Source: UBA1479 sp963976055
GTDB taxonomy: Bacteria; Pseudomonadota; Alphaproteobacteria; Rhodospirillales; Casp-alpha2
Assembly: GCA_963976055.1 (NCBI GenBank)
Contig: CAXBJB010000001.1
Coordinates: 1 to 64,000, forward strand
Direction: 5' to 3'
DNA length: 64,000 nt
Shown here: piece by piece, positions 54,422-61,513 of the stretch
Numbering within the stretch: position 1 is the stretch's first letter
Layout: each line of letters begins with the position of its first letter
Notes under the pieces: generated by a model
Database searches by the model: none
Told to the model about the DNA's origin: nothing
Seen by the model: the letters and a program-made list of their open reading frames with translations, nothing else
Made by a program: the position numbers and the translations under genes

Positions 54422-55692
54422 GATGTGGGCACGGCGGCGGACAAAAGCCAGTCCGCCAGCGGCGCGAACAGCGCCTGATGGGCGCTGCCGCCGGCGACCA
54501 AGCCGATATGGCCGGCGTTGACGGACAGAACCTTGGCGTCGGGCAGGCCGGCCGCCAGGGCGCGGCTTGATCCCGGCGGCACGAGATGGTCCTTTTCCGG
54601 CACCACGACCAGGGCGGGGCAGGTGACCCGGTCCGGGCGGATCGCCTGATCGGCGACGACCCATTCGCCCCGGGGCGGCGTGTTGTGCAAGTGCCAGTCG
54701 CGGAAACATTCGATCGCCACCGGCCCGGCCAGCACGACGCCGTCGTTCAGCCAGTCTTCCAACTGCACGAAGCGTTTGGCCTCCAGGGTGTCCGGGGCCG
54801 TGTCCGCGAAGCGGCGGAACTTGGCGGGCGTCATATAAGGGTCGAGGCTCGCGAACATCGCCTGCATCATGTCGATGGGCAGCACGCCGGCCTTGGCCAC
54901 CGTGTCTTCCAGCCGGGGCATCATGCCCGCCAGCACGCGCACCAGGTCGCCCCGGGCGATGTGAAAATCCCAGGGGGTGGCCATCAGAGCGAGGGCGCGG
55001 ATGTCCTTGATGCGAAGCTGCGTCAGGGCCAGGGCCAGCAGCCCGCCCATGCAGTAGCCGGCGAGCGCCACCGGCCCGCCGTTGAGGGCGCCCGCGGCAT
55101 CGAGCGCGCGGGCAAGCCGCCCGGCGATGTAATCGGTGAGGGTGAAGGCCGTTTCCGCCCCCTCGGGCGCGTCCCAATCGATGACCAGAGGGCGCAGACC
55201 GCGTGCCGCGAGCGATCGCAGCAGGCTTTGGTCATGGTCCAGGTCGAGGACCCAGAACCGATTGACCAGGGAGGGAATAACCAGGACGACAGGGCCATCC
55301 GGGGCCGTCGCCTCGGGCACGGCGCCATAGTCGAGCAGACGGGTCGAGCCCTCGCGCCAGATCACCGGCGGTTCAATCGGGCGGGCCGTGCGGGGGGCCA
55401 TGCGGTACTTGCGCACGCCCCGGGTGAATTGGTCCAGGCGCTGGCGCGCCTCCTCCGTCACGGCCTTGTAGAAGGCCTCAGGCGGGACGTTTTGAAGTGC
55501 TTTTTCGAGATCCCTTGCGCGCGCCGCCAGTTCCGGCCTCAAGGGCGGCAAGCCGCCGTTCGAGGCCGTCAAGGCGGCGAGCGAGCTCAGCCATGTCGAG
55601 GTCTGCACCGCCATGTGCAGCGCCAGGGGCCGGGGCCCCGGCACCGCCGGGGGCCGGGCCGGTCGGGCCGCGTCCGTCGTCTGCTTGGTCAT
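54418..55692 (-). CDS. phaC: Short poly(3-hydroxyalkanoate) synthase (PhaC family)
   Basis: This 424-residue alpha/beta hydrolase-fold protein polymerises hydroxybutyryl-CoA. It has the lipase-like GYCMGG with C214, and the rest of the triad in EKDHL (D368) and NAGHIGL (H395), with PPVIWREGSTRLLDYG before the core. It lacks the roughly 200-residue N-terminal domain of class I synthases and lies after a PhaE-like gene, a class III-like layout. The ATG at 55692 overlaps that gene by 215 bases in another frame; GPRPLALHM soon after it looks family-conserved. Internal TTG 55542 is a rival. Confidence 0.85.
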   Translation of the reverse strand: MTKQTTDAARPARPPAVPGPRPLALHMAVQTSTWLSSLAALTASNGGLPPLRPELAARARDLEKALQNVPPEAFYKAVTEEARQRLDQFTRGVRKYRMAPRTARPIEPPVIWREGSTRLLDYGAVPEATAPDGPVVLVIPSLVNRFWVLDLDHDQSLLRSLAARGLRPLVIDWDAPEGAETAFTLTDYIAGRLARALDAAGALNGGPVALAGYCMGGLLALALTQLRIKDIRALALMATPWDFHIARGDLVRVLAGMMPRLEDTVAKAGVLPIDMMQAMFASLDPYMTPAKFRRFADTAPDTLEAKRFVQLEDWLNDGVVLAGPVAIECFRDWHLHNTPPRGEWVVADQAIRPDRVTCPALVVVPEKDHLVPPGSSRALAAGLPDAKVLSVNAGHIGLVAGGSAHQALFAPLADWLLSAAVPTS

Positions 55693-55906
55693 GGGTCTGG
55701 GTTTCCCTGGTCTGGCCGGGGGGCTTTCCCGCGTTGAGCGCCTGCTGCGCCAGGGCCGCGAAGGCCGTGGCCGAGCCGGTCATCATCTGCGTCATCTGCG
55801 ACATGGTTTCCGTGACCTGGGGATCGGCGGCCATGGACTGCATGTGGTCCTGCCACAGGTCCAGGTACTGTTTCGCCAGTTGGTCCAGGTCCGGTTGGTC
55901 GGCCAT
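55478..55906 (-). CDS. PhaE-like small protein upstream of phaC
   Basis: This 142-residue protein has an N-terminal helix (LDQLAKQYLDLWQDHMQS and a Met-rich stretch), a proline/glycine-rich linker and a C-terminal coiled coil (ELARRLDGLERRLAALE, about 107-123) with a basic tail. The helix and coiled coil recall PhaE, the second subunit of class III synthases, though it is much shorter. AAGGAAG precedes the ATG. Its last 215 bases overlap phaC in another frame. It diverges from phaR across the tandem operator. Confidence 0.65.
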   Translation of the reverse strand: MADQPDLDQLAKQYLDLWQDHMQSMAADPQVTETMSQMTQMMTGSATAFAALAQQALNAGKPPGQTRETQTHDQADDGRGPTGPAPGGAGAPAPGAAHGGADLDMAELARRLDGLERRLAALEAGTGGARKGSRKSTSKRPA

Positions 55907-55990
55907 GGCGGCTTCCTTGTCTCCGCGCGTGTCGCTGGGGCTCCCGATGGGCTCACTATACCGCCGGCCCCGGGGGCGGGGAAACTTTCA

Positions 55991-56031
55991 TTGCGGCGCA
56001 GCAATGGACGCGGTATTTTGCCGCGTCGCAA
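55991..56031. promoter_or_regulatory. Tandem TTGC-N6-GCAA operators between phaE-phaC and phaR
   Basis: TTGC-GGCGCA-GCAA (55991-56004) and TTGC-CGCGTC-GCAA (56018-56031) are two copies of one palindrome, 27 bases apart. The second ends 22 bases before the phaR ATG. PhaR repressors bind TGC/GCA-rich palindromes and control their own gene, so these are probably PhaR sites serving both divergent units. Confidence 0.7.
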
Positions 56032-56053
56032 CGCGTTTACCTGGGGGAGACCC

Positions 56054-56665
56054 ATGGCGGAAAAAAAGCCTGCCGAGGGCGAGCCGATTATCATCAAGAA
56101 GTACGCCAACCGGCGGCTCTATAATACGGCGACGTCAAGCTATGTGACGCTCGATTACCTGTCCCAGATGGTCAAGGATGGTGACGAGTTCGTCGTCAAC
56201 GACGCCAAGACCGGCGAGGACATCACCCGCCAGGTCCTGACCCACATCATCGTCGAAGAGGAAGGCAAGGGCGTCAACCTGCTGCCCATCGGCTTCCTGC
56301 GTCACCTCATCAGCTTCTACGGCGACAGCCTGCAGGCCGTGGTGCCCAATTACCTGGAACAGACGATGCAGTCCTTCGCGACCAATCAGGAAGCACTGCG
56401 CAAAACGATGGAAGACGCCCTTGGCGGCTTCAACCCGTTCGGCCAGTTCGAGGAAGTGTCCAAGCAGAACATGGTCCTGTTCGAGAACGCCATGAAGATG
56501 TTCTCGCCGTTTCCCATGCCGACGCAGCCGCCCGGCACGCCGAAAGGCGGCGCCGCGCCGCAAGACGGCACCGCGCCTCAGGGCGGCGCCGACATCGACG
56601 ACATGCGGGCCAAGCTGGAAGAGATGCAGCGACAGCTCGATACGCTGTCCAGCGACAAGAAGTAG
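56054..56665 (+). CDS. phaR: PHB synthesis repressor PhaR
   Basis: PhaR represses PHB granule genes and is released when it binds nascent polymer. The 203-residue protein has the PHB/PHA accumulation regulator domain at the N-terminus (IIIKKYANRRLYNTATSSYVTL), which binds DNA, then EDITRQVLTHIIVEEE and a helical part with NPFGQ and a Pro-rich linker; a coiled coil (MRAKLEEMQRQLDTL) ends it. The ATG at 56054 follows GGGGAGA; the frame extends upstream without meaning. The tandem operators lie just before it. Confidence 0.94.
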   Translation: MAEKKPAEGEPIIIKKYANRRLYNTATSSYVTLDYLSQMVKDGDEFVVNDAKTGEDITRQVLTHIIVEEEGKGVNLLPIGFLRHLISFYGDSLQAVVPNYLEQTMQSFATNQEALRKTMEDALGGFNPFGQFEEVSKQNMVLFENAMKMFSPFPMPTQPPGTPKGGAAPQDGTAPQGGADIDDMRAKLEEMQRQLDTLSSDKK

Positions 56666-56686
56666 GCTTTTCGGGAACCTCCCGCC

Positions 56687-57523
56687 TCAGTCCAATTCCC
56701 GGACGACCCGGAAACTCAGCCAATAGCTTTTTACCGCCGCGGCGTTCTTGGCCCGTGACGACGAGCGCGACTGGCGGGAGAAATAATACCAGGACCCGCC
56801 CCGGATCACCCGGATGTCGCAGTCCCCTTCGGTGCGGGCCGAGCCGTCGCGCGGCGCCCCCTTGTAATGGGGGACCCAACAGTCGCTGACCCATTCATAG
56901 GCATTGCCGTGCATGTCGTAGAGCCCGAAGGGATTGGGCTTGTACTGGCCGACCGGGCCGTTGCGGTGGCCGGGCACGGCACCGGCGCATTTACGGCAAT
57001 TGATCAGGCCGTCGTCCGGGTTGTCGCCGAACCAATAGGCCGTGGTCGACCCGGCCCGCGCACCGTATTCCCATTCCGCTTCCGTCGGCAGGCGGTATCT
57101 GTGCCCGGTCTTCTGCGACAGCCATTTGGCGTAACCCTCGGCCATGTGGAAATCGATGTTCATGATCGGCTGACGGCCGCGGCCCCAGTTGTGGTCGTGG
57201 GGATTGTGCGTGCAGCCCCGTTCGGCCAGGCAGGCGTCCCAGTTGTCGAAGGTGATCTCGAACCGGCTCATGGCGAAGGGCTTCTTGATGAACACGGGAT
57301 GCTTCGGTTGTTCCGCCGGCAGCAGGTCGCTGCCCATGATGAAGGCCCCCTTGGGCAGGACGACCATTTCCGGGCAGGCGTCGCAGTCCTTGAACACCTT
57401 GGGTGCGGCGGGCGCTGGTTTGACCGCCGATTTTGCTGCCGGTTCCTGGGCCAGGGCCGGGACGGCAAACAGGGCCAACAGGAGGGCCGCGATGCGCAGG
57501 ATGGAAAGAGAGCGGAAGATCAT
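56687..57523 (-). CDS. FGE-sulfatase fold (SUMF1-type) secreted protein
   Basis: This 278-residue protein has a signal peptide (about 1-26), then a formylglycine-generating-enzyme fold: CPEMVVLPKGAFIMGS, YRLPTEAEWEYGARAGS, NPFGLYDMHGNAYEWVSD and VIRGGSWYYFSRQSRSSSR. The cysteine pair of true FGE enzymes near the C-terminal GGSW is absent (Tyr instead), so formylglycine synthesis is unlikely; it may be a structural or binding protein. It converges on phaR. The ATG at 57523 begins the signal peptide. Confidence 0.85.
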   Translation of the reverse strand: MIFRSLSILRIAALLLALFAVPALAQEPAAKSAVKPAPAAPKVFKDCDACPEMVVLPKGAFIMGSDLLPAEQPKHPVFIKKPFAMSRFEITFDNWDACLAERGCTHNPHDHNWGRGRQPIMNIDFHMAEGYAKWLSQKTGHRYRLPTEAEWEYGARAGSTTAYWFGDNPDDGLINCRKCAGAVPGHRNGPVGQYKPNPFGLYDMHGNAYEWVSDCWVPHYKGAPRDGSARTEGDCDIRVIRGGSWYYFSRQSRSSSRAKNAAAVKSYWLSFRVVRELD

Positions 57524-57643
57524 GACGTGTTGATTTGCCCAAAAATGGAATCCGGTTCTGTTAGGATAATCCCATACGACCGTGCGGTCGATGGCGGCAG
57601 GAGATATCCTGCGATGGCTGCTAAACGATGAGGTCTTGAGGGC

Positions 57644-58627
57644 ATGACGGCTGCGAGCGACGAAGGGTTTGTGTTCACCGGGGTGTTGGACGGTGAGGGC
57701 GGGGCGCGCCTGCTCGAGGTCGATCAGTTGGCCGTTCAGCAGGAACAGGGCCGGGTCGAATGGGTGCATCTGGACATCACCAAGGAACCCGCCCGCCAGT
57801 GGCTGCACGATCAGCCGGATCTGCCGGAGCTTGCGGTCGAGGGGCTTCTGGCGCCGGATACGGAGCCGCGCTACGCCGAACTGGACGACGGCATTTTGTT
57901 GATCCTGCGCGAGGTCAACACGCATGAGAACGCCGCTCCCCAAGACATGATCTCGCTGCGCTTGTGGATCGGGCCGGCGCGCATCATTTCCGCCCGCCTG
58001 CGCCACTTGGCCGCGATCGAGGACATCAAGGTTGCGTTGGCCAAGAAATCGGGGCCGGGATCGGTGTCCGAATTTCTCTGCGCCGTCGGCCGCAACATGG
58101 CCAAGGAGAAGGCCCAGATCATCGCCGGCGTCGTCGAGGACCTGGACCAGATCGACGAGGACCTTGCTCAGGCCGATAACACCAAGACCCTGCGCCCGCG
58201 CATCGCCAAGTTGCGCCGCCGGGCGATTCAGCTGCACCGCTTTTTCAAGCCCCAGCGCGCCGCCTTCGCAGACATCGCCGAACGGCGCCCGGCCTGGGTC
58301 GATGATTCGGCGGCCGACGAACTGGCCGAACTGTCGGCGGAATTCGGGCGCCTTGCCGCCGACATCGAAGCCATCCTGGGCCGCGCCCAGGTCACCCAGG
58401 ACGAACTGCGGTCCCTGGAAAACCAGCGCGCCACGGACATCACCACGACCCTGACCGTGGTCGCCGCGATCTTCCTGCCACTCGGCTTCGTCACGGGGCT
58501 GCTCGGCATCAACGTGGGCGGCATTCCGCTGGCGGAATCAAAGGTCGGATTCTGGGCTGTCTGTGGCGGGCTTTTGGTCCTCGGCATCGCCCTTTGGCTC
58601 TACTTCCGCAACCGCCGCTATCTCTAG
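57644..58627 (+). CDS. ZntB/CorA-type metal transporter
   Basis: This 327-residue protein is a CorA-superfamily transporter: a large N-terminal cytoplasmic domain, a long helix (about 210-265) and two C-terminal membrane helices (about 269-290 and 300-320). The loop before the second has GINVGGIP, the signature of the ZntB zinc-transport group rather than GMN of CorA. It probably moves Zn2+ with protons. It diverges from the FGE-type gene and stops against queG. Confidence 0.9.
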   Translation: MTAASDEGFVFTGVLDGEGGARLLEVDQLAVQQEQGRVEWVHLDITKEPARQWLHDQPDLPELAVEGLLAPDTEPRYAELDDGILLILREVNTHENAAPQDMISLRLWIGPARIISARLRHLAAIEDIKVALAKKSGPGSVSEFLCAVGRNMAKEKAQIIAGVVEDLDQIDEDLAQADNTKTLRPRIAKLRRRAIQLHRFFKPQRAAFADIAERRPAWVDDSAADELAELSAEFGRLAADIEAILGRAQVTQDELRSLENQRATDITTTLTVVAAIFLPLGFVTGLLGINVGGIPLAESKVGFWAVCGGLLVLGIALWLYFRNRRYL

Positions 58628-59703
58628 CCGTTCGTCCCGGTCAGGCGGGCCTGGGCCCAGCGGGCGGCCCCCGCGACCAGGTCCGAGGCATCGCCGCATA
58701 GGTCTTCCGCCACCGGCGCCAGCGCCGGATCGCCTGAATTGCCCACGGCGATCATCACATTCCGCACGAACCTGTCGCGGCCCGTGCGCTTGACCGGCGA
58801 GCCGGCGAACATCTCGCGGAACGCCGCGTCGTCGAGCCGCGCCAGATCGGCGAGGCGCGGCCCGTCCAGCCCCGGGCGGGGGGCGAAGGCGGGCTCGTCC
58901 GTCGGATGCGTGAACTTGTTCCACGGACAGGCCGCCAGGCAATCGTCGCAGCCGTAGACATGGTTGCCCATGCGGGCCATCAGGTCGGGCGCGATAGCGT
59001 CCTTGTGTTCGATGGTCAGATAGCTGATGCAGCGCGTCGCATCCAGCCGGTAGGGTTCGGGAAAAGCGTCCGTCGGGCAGGCCCGGAGGCAGGCGTCGCA
59101 GGATCCGCAGTGGTCGACCTCGGGCCGGTCGGGCGGCAGTTCCACCGTGGTCAGAATCTCGCCCAGGAACAGCCACGACCCGTGGGTCCGCGACACCAGG
59201 TTGGTATGCTTGCCCTGCCAGCCGATCCCGGCACGCTGCGCCAGGGGCTTTTCCATGAGCGGTGCGGTATCGACGAAAACCCGTACGTCGGGCGGGCCGC
59301 CCCTGTCCCGGGCCGCTTCGGCCTGGAGCCAGCGGGCCAGTTGCTTCAGGCGCTTCTTGATGACGTCATGGTAATCCTTGCCCTGGGCGTAGACGCTGAC
59401 CGCCCCCTTGTCCGGCTGCCCGGGAATGTTCATGGGATCGCCCGGGGGGGCGTAGTTGCGGGCCAGCACGATGGCCGTGCGGGCACCCGGCACCATGGCT
59501 TCCGGATCGCCGCGCACCGCCCCCCGGGGGCCATCGGCCATCCAGGCCATATCGCCGTGGTGTCCGGCCTTGAGGAAGGCCTCCAACGCCTGTCGGTCGC
59601 GGGGTTCCGCCCGCGTGTCGGTGACCCCGACGGCGTCGAAGCCGAGGGCCCTGGCCTCGTCGATCAGGCGGCGTTTCAGAATATCTGGTGCAGTCGGGCT
59701 CAT
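58624..59703 (-). CDS. queG: Epoxyqueuosine reductase
   Basis: QueG converts epoxyqueuosine to queuosine in tRNA with cobalamin and two 4Fe-4S clusters. The 359-residue protein has KDYHDVIKKRLKQLARWL and DTAPLMEKPLAQRAGIGWQGKHTNLV with the active region, and the cluster motifs CGSCDACLRACPTDA and YGCDDCLAACPWNKF. A HEAT-like C-terminal tail is short. The ATG at 59703 is read from the start of homologous sequence. It diverges from queC, so queuosine genes cluster here. Confidence 0.95.
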   Translation of the reverse strand: MSPTAPDILKRRLIDEARALGFDAVGVTDTRAEPRDRQALEAFLKAGHHGDMAWMADGPRGAVRGDPEAMVPGARTAIVLARNYAPPGDPMNIPGQPDKGAVSVYAQGKDYHDVIKKRLKQLARWLQAEAARDRGGPPDVRVFVDTAPLMEKPLAQRAGIGWQGKHTNLVSRTHGSWLFLGEILTTVELPPDRPEVDHCGSCDACLRACPTDAFPEPYRLDATRCISYLTIEHKDAIAPDLMARMGNHVYGCDDCLAACPWNKFTHPTDEPAFAPRPGLDGPRLADLARLDDAAFREMFAGSPVKRTGRDRFVRNVMIAVGNSGDPALAPVAEDLCGDASDLVAGAARWAQARLTGTNG

Positions 59704-59782
59704 CCGGTTCTCGTGCGCGTCGCGGCAATATGCTAGGCAGGGGCACACTACCACACAGACATACCTGGAGAATGACCCCGTG

Positions 59783-60502
59783 ATGAACGGTGAAACAGCC
59801 GTGGTTCTGTTGTCGGGCGGGCTCGATTCCACGACCGTCCTAGCCATCGCGCGGGACAAGGGCTACCGCATTCTGGCCCTGTCGTTCCGTTACGGGCAGC
59901 GCCATTCCGTGGAATTGGACATCGCTGCCCGCGTCGCCCGGCGCATGGGCGTGGCCCGCCACGCCGTCGCCGACATCGACCTGACCATCTACGGTGGATC
60001 GGCCCTGACCGCCGACATCGACGTGCCCAAGGACCGCGACGCCGACGCCATGGCCGACGGCATTCCCGTGACCTATGTGCCCGCGCGCAACACCATCTTT
60101 CTGGCCCATGCCCTGGCGCTGGCGGAAACGGGCGGGGCGCGGGACATCTTCATCGGCGTTAACGCGCTTGATTATTCCGGCTATCCAGACTGCCGCCCGG
60201 CCTTCATCAAGGCGTTCCAGCGCCTGGCCAATCTGGCGACCAAGGAAGGGGTCGAGGCCATGGCCCGCGGCACGGACGGCCCGTTCCAGGTGCAGGCACC
60301 GCTGATGGACATGACCAAGGCGGAAATCATCCAACACGGGATGGCGCTGGGCGTCGACTACGCCCAAACCTGGAGCTGCTACGACCCGCAGACGGGCGCG
60401 GCCGGCGCGCCGGTCCATTGCGGGCGCTGCGATTCCTGTCAGCTGCGCAAGAAGGGGTTCGCCGAGGCCGGGGTCGATGACCCCACGGCCTACGCCGTCT
60501 AG
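59783..60502 (+). CDS. queC: 7-cyano-7-deazaguanine synthase
   Basis: QueC makes preQ0 from 7-carboxy-7-deazaguanine and ammonia with ATP. The 239-residue protein has the PP-loop LLSGGLDSTT at about 9-18 and the zinc site CYDP ... CGRCDSC near the C-terminus, with FIGVNALDYSGYPD in between. The ATG at 59783 (or the GTG just before) follows GGAG; the frame is open upstream without meaning. It is 272 bases before queE. Confidence 0.96.
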   Translation: MNGETAVVLLSGGLDSTTVLAIARDKGYRILALSFRYGQRHSVELDIAARVARRMGVARHAVADIDLTIYGGSALTADIDVPKDRDADAMADGIPVTYVPARNTIFLAHALALAETGGARDIFIGVNALDYSGYPDCRPAFIKAFQRLANLATKEGVEAMARGTDGPFQVQAPLMDMTKAEIIQHGMALGVDYAQTWSCYDPQTGAAGAPVHCGRCDSCQLRKKGFAEAGVDDPTAYAV

Positions 60503-60612
60503 GGCTGGGCGCCGCCGGCCGAGAAGGCGAGCATCAGGCCCAACAGGGCGCCGATACCGAGAAGCACCACGTTCAGCGCCTTGCGCAGGGTGGACGGCTT
60601 GAGGACGGGCAT
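60499..60612 (-). CDS. Possible 37-residue membrane protein
   Basis: This short frame encodes a polar lead (MPVLKPSTLRKAL) and one membrane helix (about 14-32) ending in AGGAQP. GGAG lies 7 bases before its ATG, a good ribosome site. It overlaps the queC stop by 4 bases from the other strand. It is too short for gene finders but the site and helix make it plausible; nothing else is known. Confidence 0.5.
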   Translation of the reverse strand: MPVLKPSTLRKALNVVLLGIGALLGLMLAFSAGGAQP

Positions 60613-60774
60613 GGTTGTCTCCGAAACTCAAACGGGACAAATCATATCTTTCTAAATTAGATATGGGTAGGGTTGCGGTCCGTGACCAGGGTCACAAAAT
60701 TTGCATATTTCACGCCGGGAAGCGTATAGCAACGCGGCCCGGCACGGTGCCGGGGCGGCAGCCGGGAACGGGCG

Positions 60775-61404
60775 ATGGTCTATAGCGTCAAGGAAATCTA
60801 TTTCACGTTGCAGGGCGAGGGTGCCCAGACCGGCCGCCCGGCCGTGTTCCTGCGCTTCGCCGGCTGCAACCTGTGGTCCGGGCGCGAGCAGGACCGCGCC
60901 ACCGCGCAATGCCGGTTCTGCGACACGGATTTCGTCGGCACGGACGGTCCGGGCGGCGCGGCGTTCAAGGAGGCCTCCGCCCTCGCGGCGGCGGTGGCGG
61001 CAAGTTGGCCGGGTGGGGGCGAACCCCTGGTCGTCTGCACGGGCGGCGAGCCCTTGTTGCAGGTCGACGAGGCGCTGATCGACGCCCTTCACGATGCAGG
61101 TTTCCGCGTCGCCGTGGAAACCAATGGCACGATCCAGGCTCCCCAAGGGCTCGACTGGATCTGCGTCAGCCCCAAGGCCGGAACCGAGGTGGTGCAGCGC
61201 GCCGGGGACGAATTGAAACTGGTGTTTCCCCAGGCGGGTGCCGAGCCGGGGCGGTTCGAAGATTGGGGTTTCGCCAACTTCCTGCTGCAGCCCATGGACG
61301 GCCCGGACCGGGACGCCAATACGGCCGCGGCCGTGGATTACTGCCTCGCCCATCCCAAATGGCGGTTGTCGCTGCAGACCCACAAGCTGCTGGACATTCC
61401 CTGA
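60775..61404 (+). CDS. queE: 7-carboxy-7-deazaguanine synthase
   Basis: QueE is the radical SAM enzyme that makes 7-carboxy-7-deazaguanine for queuosine. The 209-residue protein has the cluster cysteines C31, C46 and C49 (CX14CX2C, the long-loop form of QueE) and CTGGEPLLQ, ETNGT and FLQPMDG-like LLQPMDG further on. It follows queC. A 7-base-pair hairpin at 61413-61433 without a T-run lies just after the stop. Normal length. Confidence 0.94.
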   Translation: MVYSVKEIYFTLQGEGAQTGRPAVFLRFAGCNLWSGREQDRATAQCRFCDTDFVGTDGPGGAAFKEASALAAAVAASWPGGGEPLVVCTGGEPLLQVDEALIDALHDAGFRVAVETNGTIQAPQGLDWICVSPKAGTEVVQRAGDELKLVFPQAGAEPGRFEDWGFANFLLQPMDGPDRDANTAAAVDYCLAHPKWRLSLQTHKLLDIP

Positions 61405-61513
61405 CCTGCGGCCCGGCCGCGTCCCACGGCCGGCAGAACGACACAACGCTATGAAATCACGGTGCTTTATGATTACCTGATGAAGGGGGGCATGGTTTCT
61501 AGGCTGTTCGGCC

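Noticed and set aside
56666..56686. Hairpin GGGA-ACC-TCCC between phaR and the FGE-type gene
   Set aside because: Too short and without a T-run to call a terminator.
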